A stretch of DNA of 33,111 nt from Actinomycetota bacterium (GTDB lineage: Bacteria > Actinomycetota > Actinomycetes > S36-B12), in contig JAUXRN010000124.1 of assembly GCA_030681835.1 (NCBI GenBank), positions 1-33,111 of the forward strand, written 5' to 3'. Below, piece by piece: positions 1 to 6,542 of the stretch (positions are counted from its first letter, which is position 1; each line of letters begins with the position of its first letter). The notes beneath the pieces were generated by a model. It made no database searches. It had not been told where the DNA came from and saw only the letters and a list, made by a program, of their open reading frames with translations. A program made the translations under genes and the position numbers.

Positions 1-1
1 G

Positions 2-238
2 GAGGCGGTCGAGAAGGCCAACAACACGCCGTTCGGCCTCTCCGCCGGCGTGTGGACCGACAAGGGCTCGCGCATCCTGTCCATGGCCAACCGGCTGCGG
101 GCCGGCGTGGTCTGGGCCAACACGTTCAACCGATTCGACCCGGCCAGCCCGTTCGGCGGCTACAAGGAGTCCGGCTTCGGCCGGGAGGGCGGCATCCAGG
201 GCCTCGGGGCCTACCTCGATGCGGAGGCGGCATCATGA
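2..238 (+). CDS. Aldehyde dehydrogenase, C-terminal fragment (5' end outside window)
   Basis: The reading frame is open from base 2 and ends at 238, so only the last 78 residues of an NAD(P)-dependent aldehyde dehydrogenase are present. Visible family landmarks are NNTPFGLSAGVWT, then GVVWANTF and SPFGGYKESGFGREGG, the usual C-terminal oligomerisation and substrate-tunnel region. The nucleophilic cysteine and NAD-binding parts lie upstream of the window. The stop codon overlaps the next start by 4 bp (ATGA), so the two are translationally coupled. In actinobacteria such a pair commonly follows deoC; with the nucleoside genes in this window, oxidation of the acetaldehyde released from deoxyribose phosphate is a reasonable inference, but deoC is not visible here. 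Confidence 0.93.
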   Translation, partial: EAVEKANNTPFGLSAGVWTDKGSRILSMANRLRAGVVWANTFNRFDPASPFGGYKESGFGREGGIQGLGAYLDAEAAS

Positions 239-1098
239 GCGAGCGCATCGAGGTCCGCAAGACCTACAAGCTGTTCATCGGTGGTGCGTTTCCGCGGAGC
301 GAGTCGGGCCGCAGTTACGAGGTCGCAGCCGCCGACGGCACGTTCCTGGCCAACGCGGCAAAGGCCTCCCGCAAGGACGCCCGCGATGCCGTGCTCGCCG
401 CCCGGAAGGGCTTCATCGCGTGGTCCGCGGCGACCGCGTACAACCGCGGCCAGGTGCTGTACCGGGTCGCGGAGGTCATGGAGGGCCGGCGCGGGCAGTT
501 CGCCGCGGACGTGCAGGCGGCCGAGGGGTGTGCCGCGCAGGACGCCCAGGCGCAGGTCGACGCGGCCATCGACCGCTGGGTCTGGTACGCGGGCTGGACG
601 GACAAGCTGGCCCAGGCGCTGGGATCAGCAAACCCGGTCGCCGGCCCGTACTTCAACTTCTCCCTTCCCGAGCCGACCGGAGTCGTCGCCGCGTCCGCTC
701 CGCAGGACTCCAGCCTGCTGGGTCTGGTGAGCGTCGTCGCGCCCATCGTCGCCGCCGGAAACGCTGCCGTGGTGATCGCTAGCCACAACCGGCCGCTGCC
801 GGCAATCACCCTGACCGAGGTCCTCGCCACGTCCGACGTCCCGGCCGGCACGATCAATGTGCTGACCGGAGACCCGGCCGAGTCCATGCCGTGGCTGGCC
901 AGCCACGCCGACGTGAATGCGCTCGACCTCACCGGGATCGAGGACCCCGAGCTCGCCGCGATCCTCGAGCGAGATGCCGCCGGAACCGTCAAGCGAGTGC
1001 GGCGCCCGGAGCGACCCGACTGGTATTCCACGCCGTCGCTCTCCCGGCTCAGGGGGGTGCTCGAGACGAAGACCGTCTGGCACCCGCTGGGCGTCTAG
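235..1098 (+). CDS. Short aldehyde-dehydrogenase-like protein lacking the catalytic domain
   Basis: This is a 287-residue protein against about 480 for a full aldehyde dehydrogenase. The N-terminal third (KLFIGGAFPRSESGRSY, then the helical region to about residue 130) aligns by eye with the family. A degraded cofactor-domain part follows (PTGVVAAS, where full enzymes carry a PWN motif). The protein ends ETKTVWHPLGV with no cysteine nucleophile, no general-base glutamate motif (ELGG) and no C-terminal GGxKxSG segment. It starts at the ATG of an ATGA overlap with the upstream dehydrogenase. I recall similar short partners ending in HPxGV in other actinobacteria, so it is probably intact rather than freshly truncated. 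A regulatory or structural partner role is inference. Confidence 0.8.
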   Translation: MSERIEVRKTYKLFIGGAFPRSESGRSYEVAAADGTFLANAAKASRKDARDAVLAARKGFIAWSAATAYNRGQVLYRVAEVMEGRRGQFAADVQAAEGCAAQDAQAQVDAAIDRWVWYAGWTDKLAQALGSANPVAGPYFNFSLPEPTGVVAASAPQDSSLLGLVSVVAPIVAAGNAAVVIASHNRPLPAITLTEVLATSDVPAGTINVLTGDPAESMPWLASHADVNALDLTGIEDPELAAILERDAAGTVKRVRRPERPDWYSTPSLSRLRGVLETKTVWHPLGV

Positions 1099-1182
1099 GC
1101 CATCGACGCGGAGTCGCTGGCCGACGCCGAGGGGAAGGTCCTGGCGTATCGCAGGGCGAAGAAGCGACCGGACGATGGCGGC

Positions 1183-1878
1183 ATGCCGAAGGCCGACCGT
1201 GCCAGCGTCTGCCCCGGCCGCACGGCCGACGATGCGGCTGCCGCGGCCATCAACGATCTGGGCGGCTGGCGGCTCAGCACCGGCGACGACGAGCTCGCTG
1301 ACGCGCTGGTGGCCGCCGGAGCCGAGGTCCAGCGTCGTGCCCAGGTCATGCGCCTGCCCCTGAGCCCGGCGGGCGCCGACGAGCCGAGCGTGACGCCGTT
1401 CGTCCCGCGCCCGGTTCCCCTGGGACGCGACCCCGACGACTGGCGGCCGATCCTGCCCAGCTGGCACGCAGCCTTCCCGCCCGGCCACCCCGACCACCTC
1501 GCCATCGGCGAGACTGAGTCGATCGAATTCTTCATGCGACTGGTGGACGGCTCCGACATGGGGGTGCTGCACCGGTCGGCATGCGTGGTGGCTGACCCGT
1601 CGGGGCACGTCGTCGCCGGGATCATGGTCAACATCCGTCCGGACCCTCCGCCCTGGGGCGGCGCCTGGATTGCCGACATCTGGCGCGACCCCGCGCTGCG
1701 CAGGAGCGGCCTGGGCACCCGGCTCATCGCCCGGGCCATGCACCAGTTGGCGCAGGACGGGCTGCCCTCGCTGACCCTCGCCGTGACCCACGGAAACGAC
1801 GCAGCGCTCGCCTACGAACGCATGGGCTTTCGCACGGTGACCAACTGGACCACGGTCCAGATCCCTTCGCGACCTTGA
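1183..1878 (+). CDS. GNAT-family N-acetyltransferase
   Basis: A 231-residue protein. The acetyl-CoA-binding motif A is clear at about residues 165-185: DIWRDPALRRSGLGTRL, with the RxxGxG pyrophosphate loop. It is followed by the motif B helix and NDAALAYERMGFRTV, the usual closing strand. The first ~60 residues (GWRLSTGDDELADALVAAGA) resemble an N-terminal extension seen in a group of actinobacterial GNAT proteins. The substrate is unknown. The start at ATG 1183 is uncertain: no Shine-Dalgarno is obvious, and the same frame is open upstream to the TAG that ends the aldehyde-dehydrogenase-like gene. The stop codon lies inside the left arm of the palindrome at 1870-1926. Confidence 0.85.
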   Translation: MPKADRASVCPGRTADDAAAAAINDLGGWRLSTGDDELADALVAAGAEVQRRAQVMRLPLSPAGADEPSVTPFVPRPVPLGRDPDDWRPILPSWHAAFPPGHPDHLAIGETESIEFFMRLVDGSDMGVLHRSACVVADPSGHVVAGIMVNIRPDPPPWGGAWIADIWRDPALRRSGLGTRLIARAMHQLAQDGLPSLTLAVTHGNDAALAYERMGFRTVTNWTTVQIPSRP

Positions 1879-1926
1879 GGTTGGCGTGCCCAGACGGCGG
1901 CGGAAGCCGCGCCAACCTCAAGGTCG
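1870..1926. repeat. Perfect 17-bp inverted repeat, hairpin between converging genes
   Basis: CGACCTTGAGGTTGGCG at 1870-1886 is the exact reverse complement of 1910-1926, with a 23-nt loop that can itself fold (CGGC/GCCG). It overlaps the GNAT stop codon and faces the converging small membrane-protein gene, so a bidirectional terminator is the simplest reading. There is no U tract. The arm also contains ACCTTGAGGT, itself a near-palindrome, so a protein-binding site or a dispersed palindromic repeat is possible. Confidence 0.85.
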
Positions 1927-1940
1927 GCGGGGTGCCAGGG

Positions 1941-1970
1941 CTGGGCGGGGCTGGGCGGGGCTGGGCGGGG
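1941..1970. repeat. Tandem 10-bp repeat, three copies
   Basis: CTGGGCGGGG occurs three times head to tail at 1941-1950, 1951-1960 and 1961-1970, with partial copies on both sides. It sits between the palindrome and the stop codon of the minus-strand membrane-protein gene at 1971, so it is transcribed as the 3' untranslated region of that gene. Copy number could vary between strains. Confidence 0.9.
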
Positions 1971-2243
1971 CTAGGCGTCGAGGCCGTCGGCCGCCTCGCG
2001 CTGGCTGCGCCGCCGGATCACGATGAAGGCCACCGCACCCACGACCGCCACGCCGAGGGCCACCGCAAGGATCGGGCCCCACCGGCGGCTGGACACGATC
2101 GCTGCCTCGGCCCGCTCGAGGGTGCCGTCCGCCACGGCGAGGACCGCATCCGTGCGGTCGAGGGCGGCGCGGGCTCGGTCGAGCTCGGTCCGCAGCTCGT
2201 TCACCCGCTCCTGCCCTGTCTCGACCACGTCGAGCAATGCCAT
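1971..2243 (-). CDS. Small coiled-coil, single-pass membrane protein, function unknown
   Basis: A 90-residue protein I do not recognise. Residues 6-50 form a charged, heptad-like helix (ERVNELRTELDRARAALDR), predicted to be a coiled coil. One hydrophobic span follows at about 56-76 (ILAVALGVAVVGAVAFIVI), then a basic RRRSQR stop-transfer stretch and a short acidic tail, suggesting a tail-anchored-like topology with the coiled coil on the other side of the membrane. Its ATG lies one base after the adenosine deaminase stop, so it is very likely cotranscribed with and coupled to add. The tandem 10-mers and palindrome lie just beyond its stop. Confidence 0.75.
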   Translation of the reverse strand: MALLDVVETGQERVNELRTELDRARAALDRTDAVLAVADGTLERAEAAIVSSRRWGPILAVALGVAVVGAVAFIVIRRRSQREAADGLDA

Positions 2244-2244
2244 G

Positions 2245-3381
2245 TCAGCTCCTCTCGGTGAGCCGCTCGGCGAGGACTGCTCGCAGGGCGGAGTACTGCG
2301 GCTTGATCTGGTCGTTGATGATGGACAGCCGCTCGTCGAACGGCAGGAACGAGCTCTTCATGGCGTTGATCGTGAACCACTGCATGTCGTTGAGTCCGTA
2401 GCCGAATGCCTCGTTGAGCAATTCGAACTCCTTGCTCATCGAAGTCCCGGACATGAGCCGGTTGTCGGTGTTGACGGTCACGCGGAAGCCGAGCCGTCGG
2501 AGCAGCCCGATCGGGTGCCGCTCGATGCTCTCGGCTGCCCCGGTCTGCACGTTGGACGACGGGCACATCTCCAACGGGATCCGGCGGTCACGCACGTACG
2601 CGGCAAGACGGCCTAGGTGCGGCTCCCCGTCAGGCCCGATCTCGATGTCATCGACGATCCGCACGCCGTGGCCGAGCCGATCGGCCCCGCACCACTGCAG
2701 AGCCTCCCAGATCGACGGCAGCCCGAATGCCTCGCCCGCGTGGATCGTGAAGTGCGCATTCTCCCGCCGCAGGTACTCGAACGCGTCAAGGTGCCGGGTG
2801 GGCGGGAAGCCCGCCTCGGCCCCCGCGATGTCGAAGCCGACCACGCCTGCGTCCCGGTAGTCCACGGCGAGCTCGGCGATCTGGCGCGAGTGGGTGGCCG
2901 TCCGCATGGCCGTCAGCAGGACACCGACCCGGATGCGATGGCCGGCCGCTACGGCGCTGCGCTGACCCTCGGCAAATCCGGCAAGCACAGCTTCCACGAC
3001 CTGGTGCACCTCCAGGCCCTTCTCCAGGTGCAGTTCCGGGGCGTACCGCACTTCTGCGTAGACCACGCCGTCGGCGGCCAAGTCCTCCGCGCACTCGCGG
3101 GCCACCCGCCGCAGCGCCTCCGCGGTCTGGGTCACCCCCACGGTGTGCTTGAAGGTCTCCAGGTAGCGCTCCAGCGACCCTGAGAACGCGGCCGCGGCGA
3201 ACCACCGGGCCAGCGCGTCGGCATCCTGCTCGGGCAGGTCCGGGTATCCGGTCTCGGCAGCCAGGTCCACCACCGTCTGCGGGCGCAGTCCACCATCGAG
3301 GTGGTCGTGCAGGAGGACCTTGGGCGCCCGCCGGACGAGGTCGGCGGGCACGGGCGTGATCGTGCCGGCATCAAGGAACAT
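2245..3381 (-). CDS. add: Adenosine deaminase
   Basis: A 378-residue cytoplasmic zinc enzyme that deaminates adenosine and deoxyadenosine to inosine forms. The metal and catalytic residues are all visible: H25 and H27 (LLHDHLDGG), H214 with E217 in HAGE, H238 in LGHG, and D306 in VNTDN. The substrate loop [12 protein letters not shown] is also present. The length is normal for the bacterial family. The chosen ATG at 3381 is supported by TAGGTT at 3388-3393 exactly 6 nt upstream with no Shine-Dalgarno, as expected for a leaderless transcript. It shares purine and pyrimidine salvage with cdd, deoA and the nucleoside transporter further along the strand, but is separated from them by lsr2 and a divergent transporter gene. 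Confidence 0.97.
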   Translation of the reverse strand: MFLDAGTITPVPADLVRRAPKVLLHDHLDGGLRPQTVVDLAAETGYPDLPEQDADALARWFAAAAFSGSLERYLETFKHTVGVTQTAEALRRVARECAEDLAADGVVYAEVRYAPELHLEKGLEVHQVVEAVLAGFAEGQRSAVAAGHRIRVGVLLTAMRTATHSRQIAELAVDYRDAGVVGFDIAGAEAGFPPTRHLDAFEYLRRENAHFTIHAGEAFGLPSIWEALQWCGADRLGHGVRIVDDIEIGPDGEPHLGRLAAYVRDRRIPLEMCPSSNVQTGAAESIERHPIGLLRRLGFRVTVNTDNRLMSGTSMSKEFELLNEAFGYGLNDMQWFTINAMKSSFLPFDERLSIINDQIKPQYSALRAVLAERLTERS

Positions 3382-3387
3382 GAGGTG

Positions 3388-3393
3388 AACCTA
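3388..3393 (-). promoter_or_regulatory. Leaderless -10 element of add
   Basis: Read on the minus strand this is TAGGTT, followed by CACCTC and the ATG of add. A -10 hexamer 6 nt before the start codon places transcription initiation on or next to the A of ATG. No convincing -35 is visible. Confidence 0.6.
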
Positions 3394-3435
3394 CCCGTAT
3401 GTCGGCGCGGTTGGCGGGGTCGCAGCAGGCGCGGA

Positions 3436-3777
3436 CTAGCGGGGTGCGCCGGCGGCCAGCCAGACCTCGCGCACGGCCGGCGCCACGCGCCCGCGGTCAG
3501 TGACGGCGACTCCGTTGGCCCGTGCCCACGCGCGGATGGCCGCGCTGTCGCCCGTTGCCGGACCAGCCCCGGCCTTGCGCCGGCTGCCGCGACGGGACTC
3601 GGGGGCACCACTGACGGCACGAGCGGCGCGAAGGTACGGCTTGAGGGCTGACCGGAGGTCGGCGAAGGACGCCTCGGTCAGGTCAATCTCGTACTCGATC
3701 CCGTCGAAGCGCAGGGTGCGTGTACGGGCACCCGGCTCGCCGGTCAGGTCGTCGACGATCACAGTCTGCTTGGCCAC
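3436..3777 (-). CDS. lsr2: Lsr2-family nucleoid-associated protein
   Basis: A 113-residue histone-like protein that bridges DNA and silences AT-rich, often foreign, DNA. The N-terminal dimerisation domain (VAKQTVIVDDLTG, then TLRFDGIEYEIDL and a helix to about residue 50) is joined by a basic linker (RRGSRRKAG) to the C-terminal DNA-binding domain IRAWARANGVAVTDRGRV, with the AT-hook-like RGR at 95-97. I start it at GTG 3777 because family members begin M-A-K-x; an in-frame GTG at 3798 would add seven residues. CAGGAT lies 6 nt upstream of 3777 (3784-3789), so it could be a leaderless -10 or supply AGGA as a weak ribosome site. It is divergent from the EamA transporter. Confidence 0.93.
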   Translation of the reverse strand: MAKQTVIVDDLTGEPGARTRTLRFDGIEYEIDLTEASFADLRSALKPYLRAARAVSGAPESRRGSRRKAGAGPATGDSAAIRAWARANGVAVTDRGRVAPAVREVWLAAGAPR

Positions 3778-3783
3778 GGGGCC

Positions 3784-3815
3784 ATCCTGCCGCACCACGG
3801 GTGCGTCAGTAGGGT
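3784..3815. promoter_or_regulatory. Divergent leaderless promoter pair, lsr2 / EamA transporter
   Basis: Within the 44-bp gap between the two start codons, minus-strand CAGGAT (3784-3789) lies 6 nt before the lsr2 GTG, and plus-strand TAGGGT (3810-3815) lies 6 nt before the transporter GTG at 3822. Neither start has a strong Shine-Dalgarno. Lsr2 made here would bind next to its own promoter, though the DNA is not AT-rich. Confidence 0.5.
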
Positions 3816-3821
3816 CAGTCG

Positions 3822-4676
3822 GTGATCAGCATCATCTGCGGCCTCGGCACGGCGATTCTCTTCGCCACGAGTTCGCTGCTGTCATCACGGGCCGTGAAGA
3901 TCATCGACTCGTGGTCCGTGGTGGCGTGGACCATGACCATCGGGCTGGTCATCACCCTCCCCTTCGTGCTCCTCGCCGGCGTTCCCGACGACCTGGGCAG
4001 CGACGACATCGCGTGGATGGCAGCCGCCGGCATCGGCAACGTCACCGGCCTGGTCTGCGCAGCGCTCGCGTTCCGGGTGGGCAAGGTCGGCGTCATCACC
4101 CCGATCCTCGCGACGGAGGGAGCGCTGGCCGCGGTCATCGCCGCCTTCCTCGGCGAGAGCATCGCGCCGGTGGTTGCCTTCCTGCTCATGGCCATGGTCG
4201 TCGGCGTCGTCATCGCCGGGATCGCCCCGGACCCCGAACCGCTGGCCCACGAGCGTCCCGTGCTCGCCGTGCTGCTCTCGGTGGGTGGCGCGCTCGTCTT
4301 CGGCGTGTCCCTCTTCGCCGTCGGGCACCTCAGTGCGGAACTGCCCATCTCGTGGGTGCTGCTGCCCGCCAGGCTGGTCGGAGTCGTGGCCCTCGCCCTG
4401 CCGCTGCTGCTCATGCGGCGGCTGCACCTCACCAGGGTGACCGCGCCACTGGTCGCCGGCATGGGGTTCGCGGAGGTCATCGGCTTCCTGCTCTTCGCCA
4501 TCGGGGCGCAGTACCAAGTGGCCGTGACGTCCGTGCTGGCGTCGCAGTTCGCGCCCATCGCTGCCGTCATGGCCTACGTGCTGTTCAAGGAGCGACTGGG
4601 CCGGATGCAGATCACGGGAGTCGCGGTGATCGTCGTCGCCGTGACCGTCCTGTCGGCTGTGACCTCGACGAGCTAG
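3822..4676 (+). CDS. EamA / drug-metabolite-transporter-family permease
   Basis: A 284-residue integral membrane protein with about ten hydrophobic spans arranged as two EamA repeats. The first runs from residue 2 to about 130 and includes ALAFRVGKVGVITPIL, a recognisable repeat signature. The second runs from about 145 to the end and includes AIGAQYQVAVTSVLASQFAP and VLFKERLG. The short polar loop APDPEPLAHERP separates the halves. The substrate cannot be deduced; members export amino acids, nucleobase derivatives or other metabolites. It begins at GTG 3822 behind TAGGGT. Its stop is only 2 bp from the converging cupin stop. Confidence 0.88.
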   Translation: MISIICGLGTAILFATSSLLSSRAVKIIDSWSVVAWTMTIGLVITLPFVLLAGVPDDLGSDDIAWMAAAGIGNVTGLVCAALAFRVGKVGVITPILATEGALAAVIAAFLGESIAPVVAFLLMAMVVGVVIAGIAPDPEPLAHERPVLAVLLSVGGALVFGVSLFAVGHLSAELPISWVLLPARLVGVVALALPLLLMRRLHLTRVTAPLVAGMGFAEVIGFLLFAIGAQYQVAVTSVLASQFAPIAAVMAYVLFKERLGRMQITGVAVIVVAVTVLSAVTSTS

Positions 4677-4678
4677 GC

Positions 4679-5053
4679 CTACTCCCCGTCTCCGTAGTCG
4701 TCGTCCCCGTCGCGATTCACCAGTTCTCCGTGGAAGGCCGGGACACAGACGGCGACATACCGGGCGCCCTCGCGGGTCGTGTACCGGATGCGCTCCCCTG
4801 CCCGGGTGATGACGGCCTGGCCGGCGCGAACATGCAGGACGCCGTCGTCATGCTCGACGTCTATCGACCCGTCGAGGACGACGGTGACCTCGTCGAACTG
4901 CGGCTCCTGGGCGGGCTCCTCCCACCCCGCGGGGGCAATCATGTGTGCCACCGACACGGAGTCGTCTCCGCTGGAGGCATGACCGGCGTACTCCTCGATC
5001 ACCTTCCCCCCGGGGACCGGGATGATGGCGGGGGCGGGGATGAGTTCAGGCAT
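4679..5053 (-). CDS. Small cupin-fold protein in the nucleoside operon
   Basis: A 124-residue single-domain cupin. The beta-barrel core is recognisable from QFDEVTVVLDGSIDVEHDDGVLHVRAGQ through ITRAGERIRYTT to VAVCVPAF. Motif 1 lacks the usual HxH pair (its place is taken by QEPQFDEV), so a classical metal centre is unlikely or altered. It most resembles the ethanolamine-utilisation EutQ-like or generic cupin_2 proteins; sugar or ligand binding is possible, but no reaction can be assigned. The start overlaps the upstream small membrane-protein gene by 8 bp, making it the last gene of the nucleoside transport and salvage operon. It ends in an acidic DGDDDYGDGE tail. Confidence 0.8.
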   Translation of the reverse strand: MPELIPAPAIIPVPGGKVIEEYAGHASSGDDSVSVAHMIAPAGWEEPAQEPQFDEVTVVLDGSIDVEHDDGVLHVRAGQAVITRAGERIRYTTREGARYVAVCVPAFHGELVNRDGDDDYGDGE

Positions 5054-5240
5054 CGTCGCCGTCTGGCCCCAGTGCCACGATCACGTAGGTGCCGAAGAGG
5101 AAGAGCAAGGCAGCCCCAGCGGCGCCGAGCCGGATGTCGCCGCCGTTCATCAGCCCGAAGCCCCAGGCGGCAAGCAGGCAGATGATCGCCAGCAGGATGA
5201 ATGCCCCGACCGGGTGCCCCTTGGTGGCGTGCTCGCTCAT
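5046..5240 (-). CDS. Small two-span membrane protein, function unknown
   Basis: A 64-residue hydrophobic protein with two predicted spans, at about 11-30 (VGAFILLAIICLLAAWGFGL) and 38-57. A short polar hairpin (MNGGDIR) separates them and the tail is acidic (DGDDA). I place the start at ATG 5240, which has GAGAGG about 8 nt upstream; the alternative GTG at 5249 would sit almost on top of that ribosome site. It lies 12 bp after deoA and overlaps the cupin gene by 8 bp, so it belongs to the nucleoside operon. I do not recognise a family. A transporter accessory role is only suggested by position. Confidence 0.75.
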   Translation of the reverse strand: MSEHATKGHPVGAFILLAIICLLAAWGFGLMNGGDIRLGAAGAALLFLFGTYVIVALGPDGDDA

Positions 5241-5252
5241 GTCGTGCACCTC

Positions 5253-6542
5253 TCAGTCGACGCGGCCGATGACCAGCGGAAGCCGCTCAATCGTAGTGCC
5301 CGCCGGCCCGACCTCGACGGCGCCGTCGAGGGCCTCGCGCGCGAGGGCGAAGCGCGCCGGCTCGTCCGCCAGGAGCGTGAGCAGCGGGTCGCCCACGGAC
5401 ACGTGATCGCCCGGCTTGGCGTGGAGGAGGACGCCGGCCCCGGCGACGACCGCGTCCTCCTTGCGGGCCCGGCCTGCCCCGAGACGCCACGCAGCGACAC
5501 CGATGCCCATGGCATCCATGCGGGTCACGACACCACCGGTCTCCGCCCGGATCACGTCCGATTCCCGTGCTGCCGGAAGCGGCGCATCCGGGTCGCCGCC
5601 CTGCGCCGCGATCATCCGGCGCCAGACGTCCATGGCAGAGCCGTCGGAGAGCGTGGAGGCCGGGTCGATGCCTGTGATGCCGGCGAGGTCGAGCATCTCC
5701 CGGGCCAGCAAGAGCGTCAGTTCGACGACGTCGGCCGGGCCTCCCCCCGCCAGCACCTCGACCGATTCGGCGACCTCGACAGCGTTGCCAACCGCCAGTC
5801 CGAGGGGGACGTCCATTGCCGTGATCAGGGCCCTGGTCGTGACGCCCGCGTCCTTTCCGAGACGCACCATGGTCTCGGCCAGTTCCCTGGCCTTGGCCGG
5901 GTCGCTCATGAAGGCACCCGAGCCGGTCTTGACGTCGAGAACCAGGCCACCCGCCCCCTCGGCGATCTTCTTGCTCATGATGCTGCTCGCGATGAGCGGG
6001 ATGGCCTCGACAGTGCCGGTCACGTCGCGCAACGCGTAGAGCTTGCGATCAGCAGGTGCCAGCCCATCTCCAGCGGCGCAGATCACCCCACCGGTTTCGC
6101 GCAGGACTTCCATCATCTCGTCGTTGCTGAGCGACGCCCGCCAGCCCGGGATGGACTCGAGCTTGTCGAGCGTGCCACCGGTGTGGCCCAGGCCTCGCCC
6201 GCTGAGCTGGGGCACCGCGGCGCCGCACGCAGCCACGATCGGCACCAAGGGCAGCGTGATCTTGTCGCCCACGCCCCCAGTCGAGTGCTTGTCGACCGTG
6301 GGCCGGGGCAGGCTGCTGAAGTCCATCCGCACGCCGGTGTCGATCATGGCGGTGGTCCAGCGGACGATCTCGTCGTTGGTCATGCCGTTGAGCAGGATTG
6401 CCATGGCCAGGGCCGCCATCTGCTCGTCGGCGACGACCCCGCGCGTGTAGGCACGAACGACCCAGTCGATCTGCGCGCCGGTGAGCTCGTGCCGGTCCCG
6501 CTTGGCCTTGATGACGTCGACGGCCGCGAAGGGCTCAACCAT
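5253..6542 (-). CDS. deoA: Thymidine phosphorylase
   Basis: A 429-residue cytoplasmic homodimeric enzyme that cleaves thymidine and deoxyuridine with phosphate, giving the base and deoxyribose 1-phosphate. The family signature DKHSTGGVGDK is at residues 84-94, binding phosphate and substrate, followed by SGRGLGHTGGTLDKLESIPG and VTGTVEAIPLIASSIMSKK. The C-terminal alpha/beta domain (GGVVTRMDAMGIGVAAWRLGAGR, then VSVGDPLLTL) is complete. The length matches both thymidine and pyrimidine-nucleoside phosphorylases, and the two are hard to separate by eye. The start overlaps the end of cdd by 8 bp, so the deaminase and phosphorylase are coupled and act consecutively (cytidine or deoxycytidine to uridine forms, then to uracil). 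Confidence 0.95.
   Translation of the reverse strand: MVEPFAAVDVIKAKRDRHELTGAQIDWVVRAYTRGVVADEQMAALAMAILLNGMTNDEIVRWTTAMIDTGVRMDFSSLPRPTVDKHSTGGVGDKITLPLVPIVAACGAAVPQLSGRGLGHTGGTLDKLESIPGWRASLSNDEMMEVLRETGGVICAAGDGLAPADRKLYALRDVTGTVEAIPLIASSIMSKKIAEGAGGLVLDVKTGSGAFMSDPAKARELAETMVRLGKDAGVTTRALITAMDVPLGLAVGNAVEVAESVEVLAGGGPADVVELTLLLAREMLDLAGITGIDPASTLSDGSAMDVWRRMIAAQGGDPDAPLPAARESDVIRAETGGVVTRMDAMGIGVAAWRLGAGRARKEDAVVAGAGVLLHAKPGDHVSVGDPLLTLLADEPARFALAREALDGAVEVGPAGTTIERLPLVIGRVD

Noticed and set aside
1099-1182. Aldehyde-dehydrogenase gene broken by a nonsense mutation, with its remainder downstream
   Set aside because: The downstream sequence contains no dehydrogenase motif (no cysteine nucleophile region) and soon becomes GNAT sequence, and the ETKTVWHPLGV end looks like a natural C-terminus.
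4670-4685. Short palindrome CTAGGCCTA at the converging EamA and cupin stops as a regulatory site
   Set aside because: It arises from two facing TAG stop codons separated by GC; no further symmetry surrounds it.
3500-5185. Long plus-strand open frame of 561 codons spanning lsr2, the EamA gene and the cupin
   Set aside because: It covers three real genes in other frames and is dominated by Arg, Gly and His. It is a high-GC artefact.
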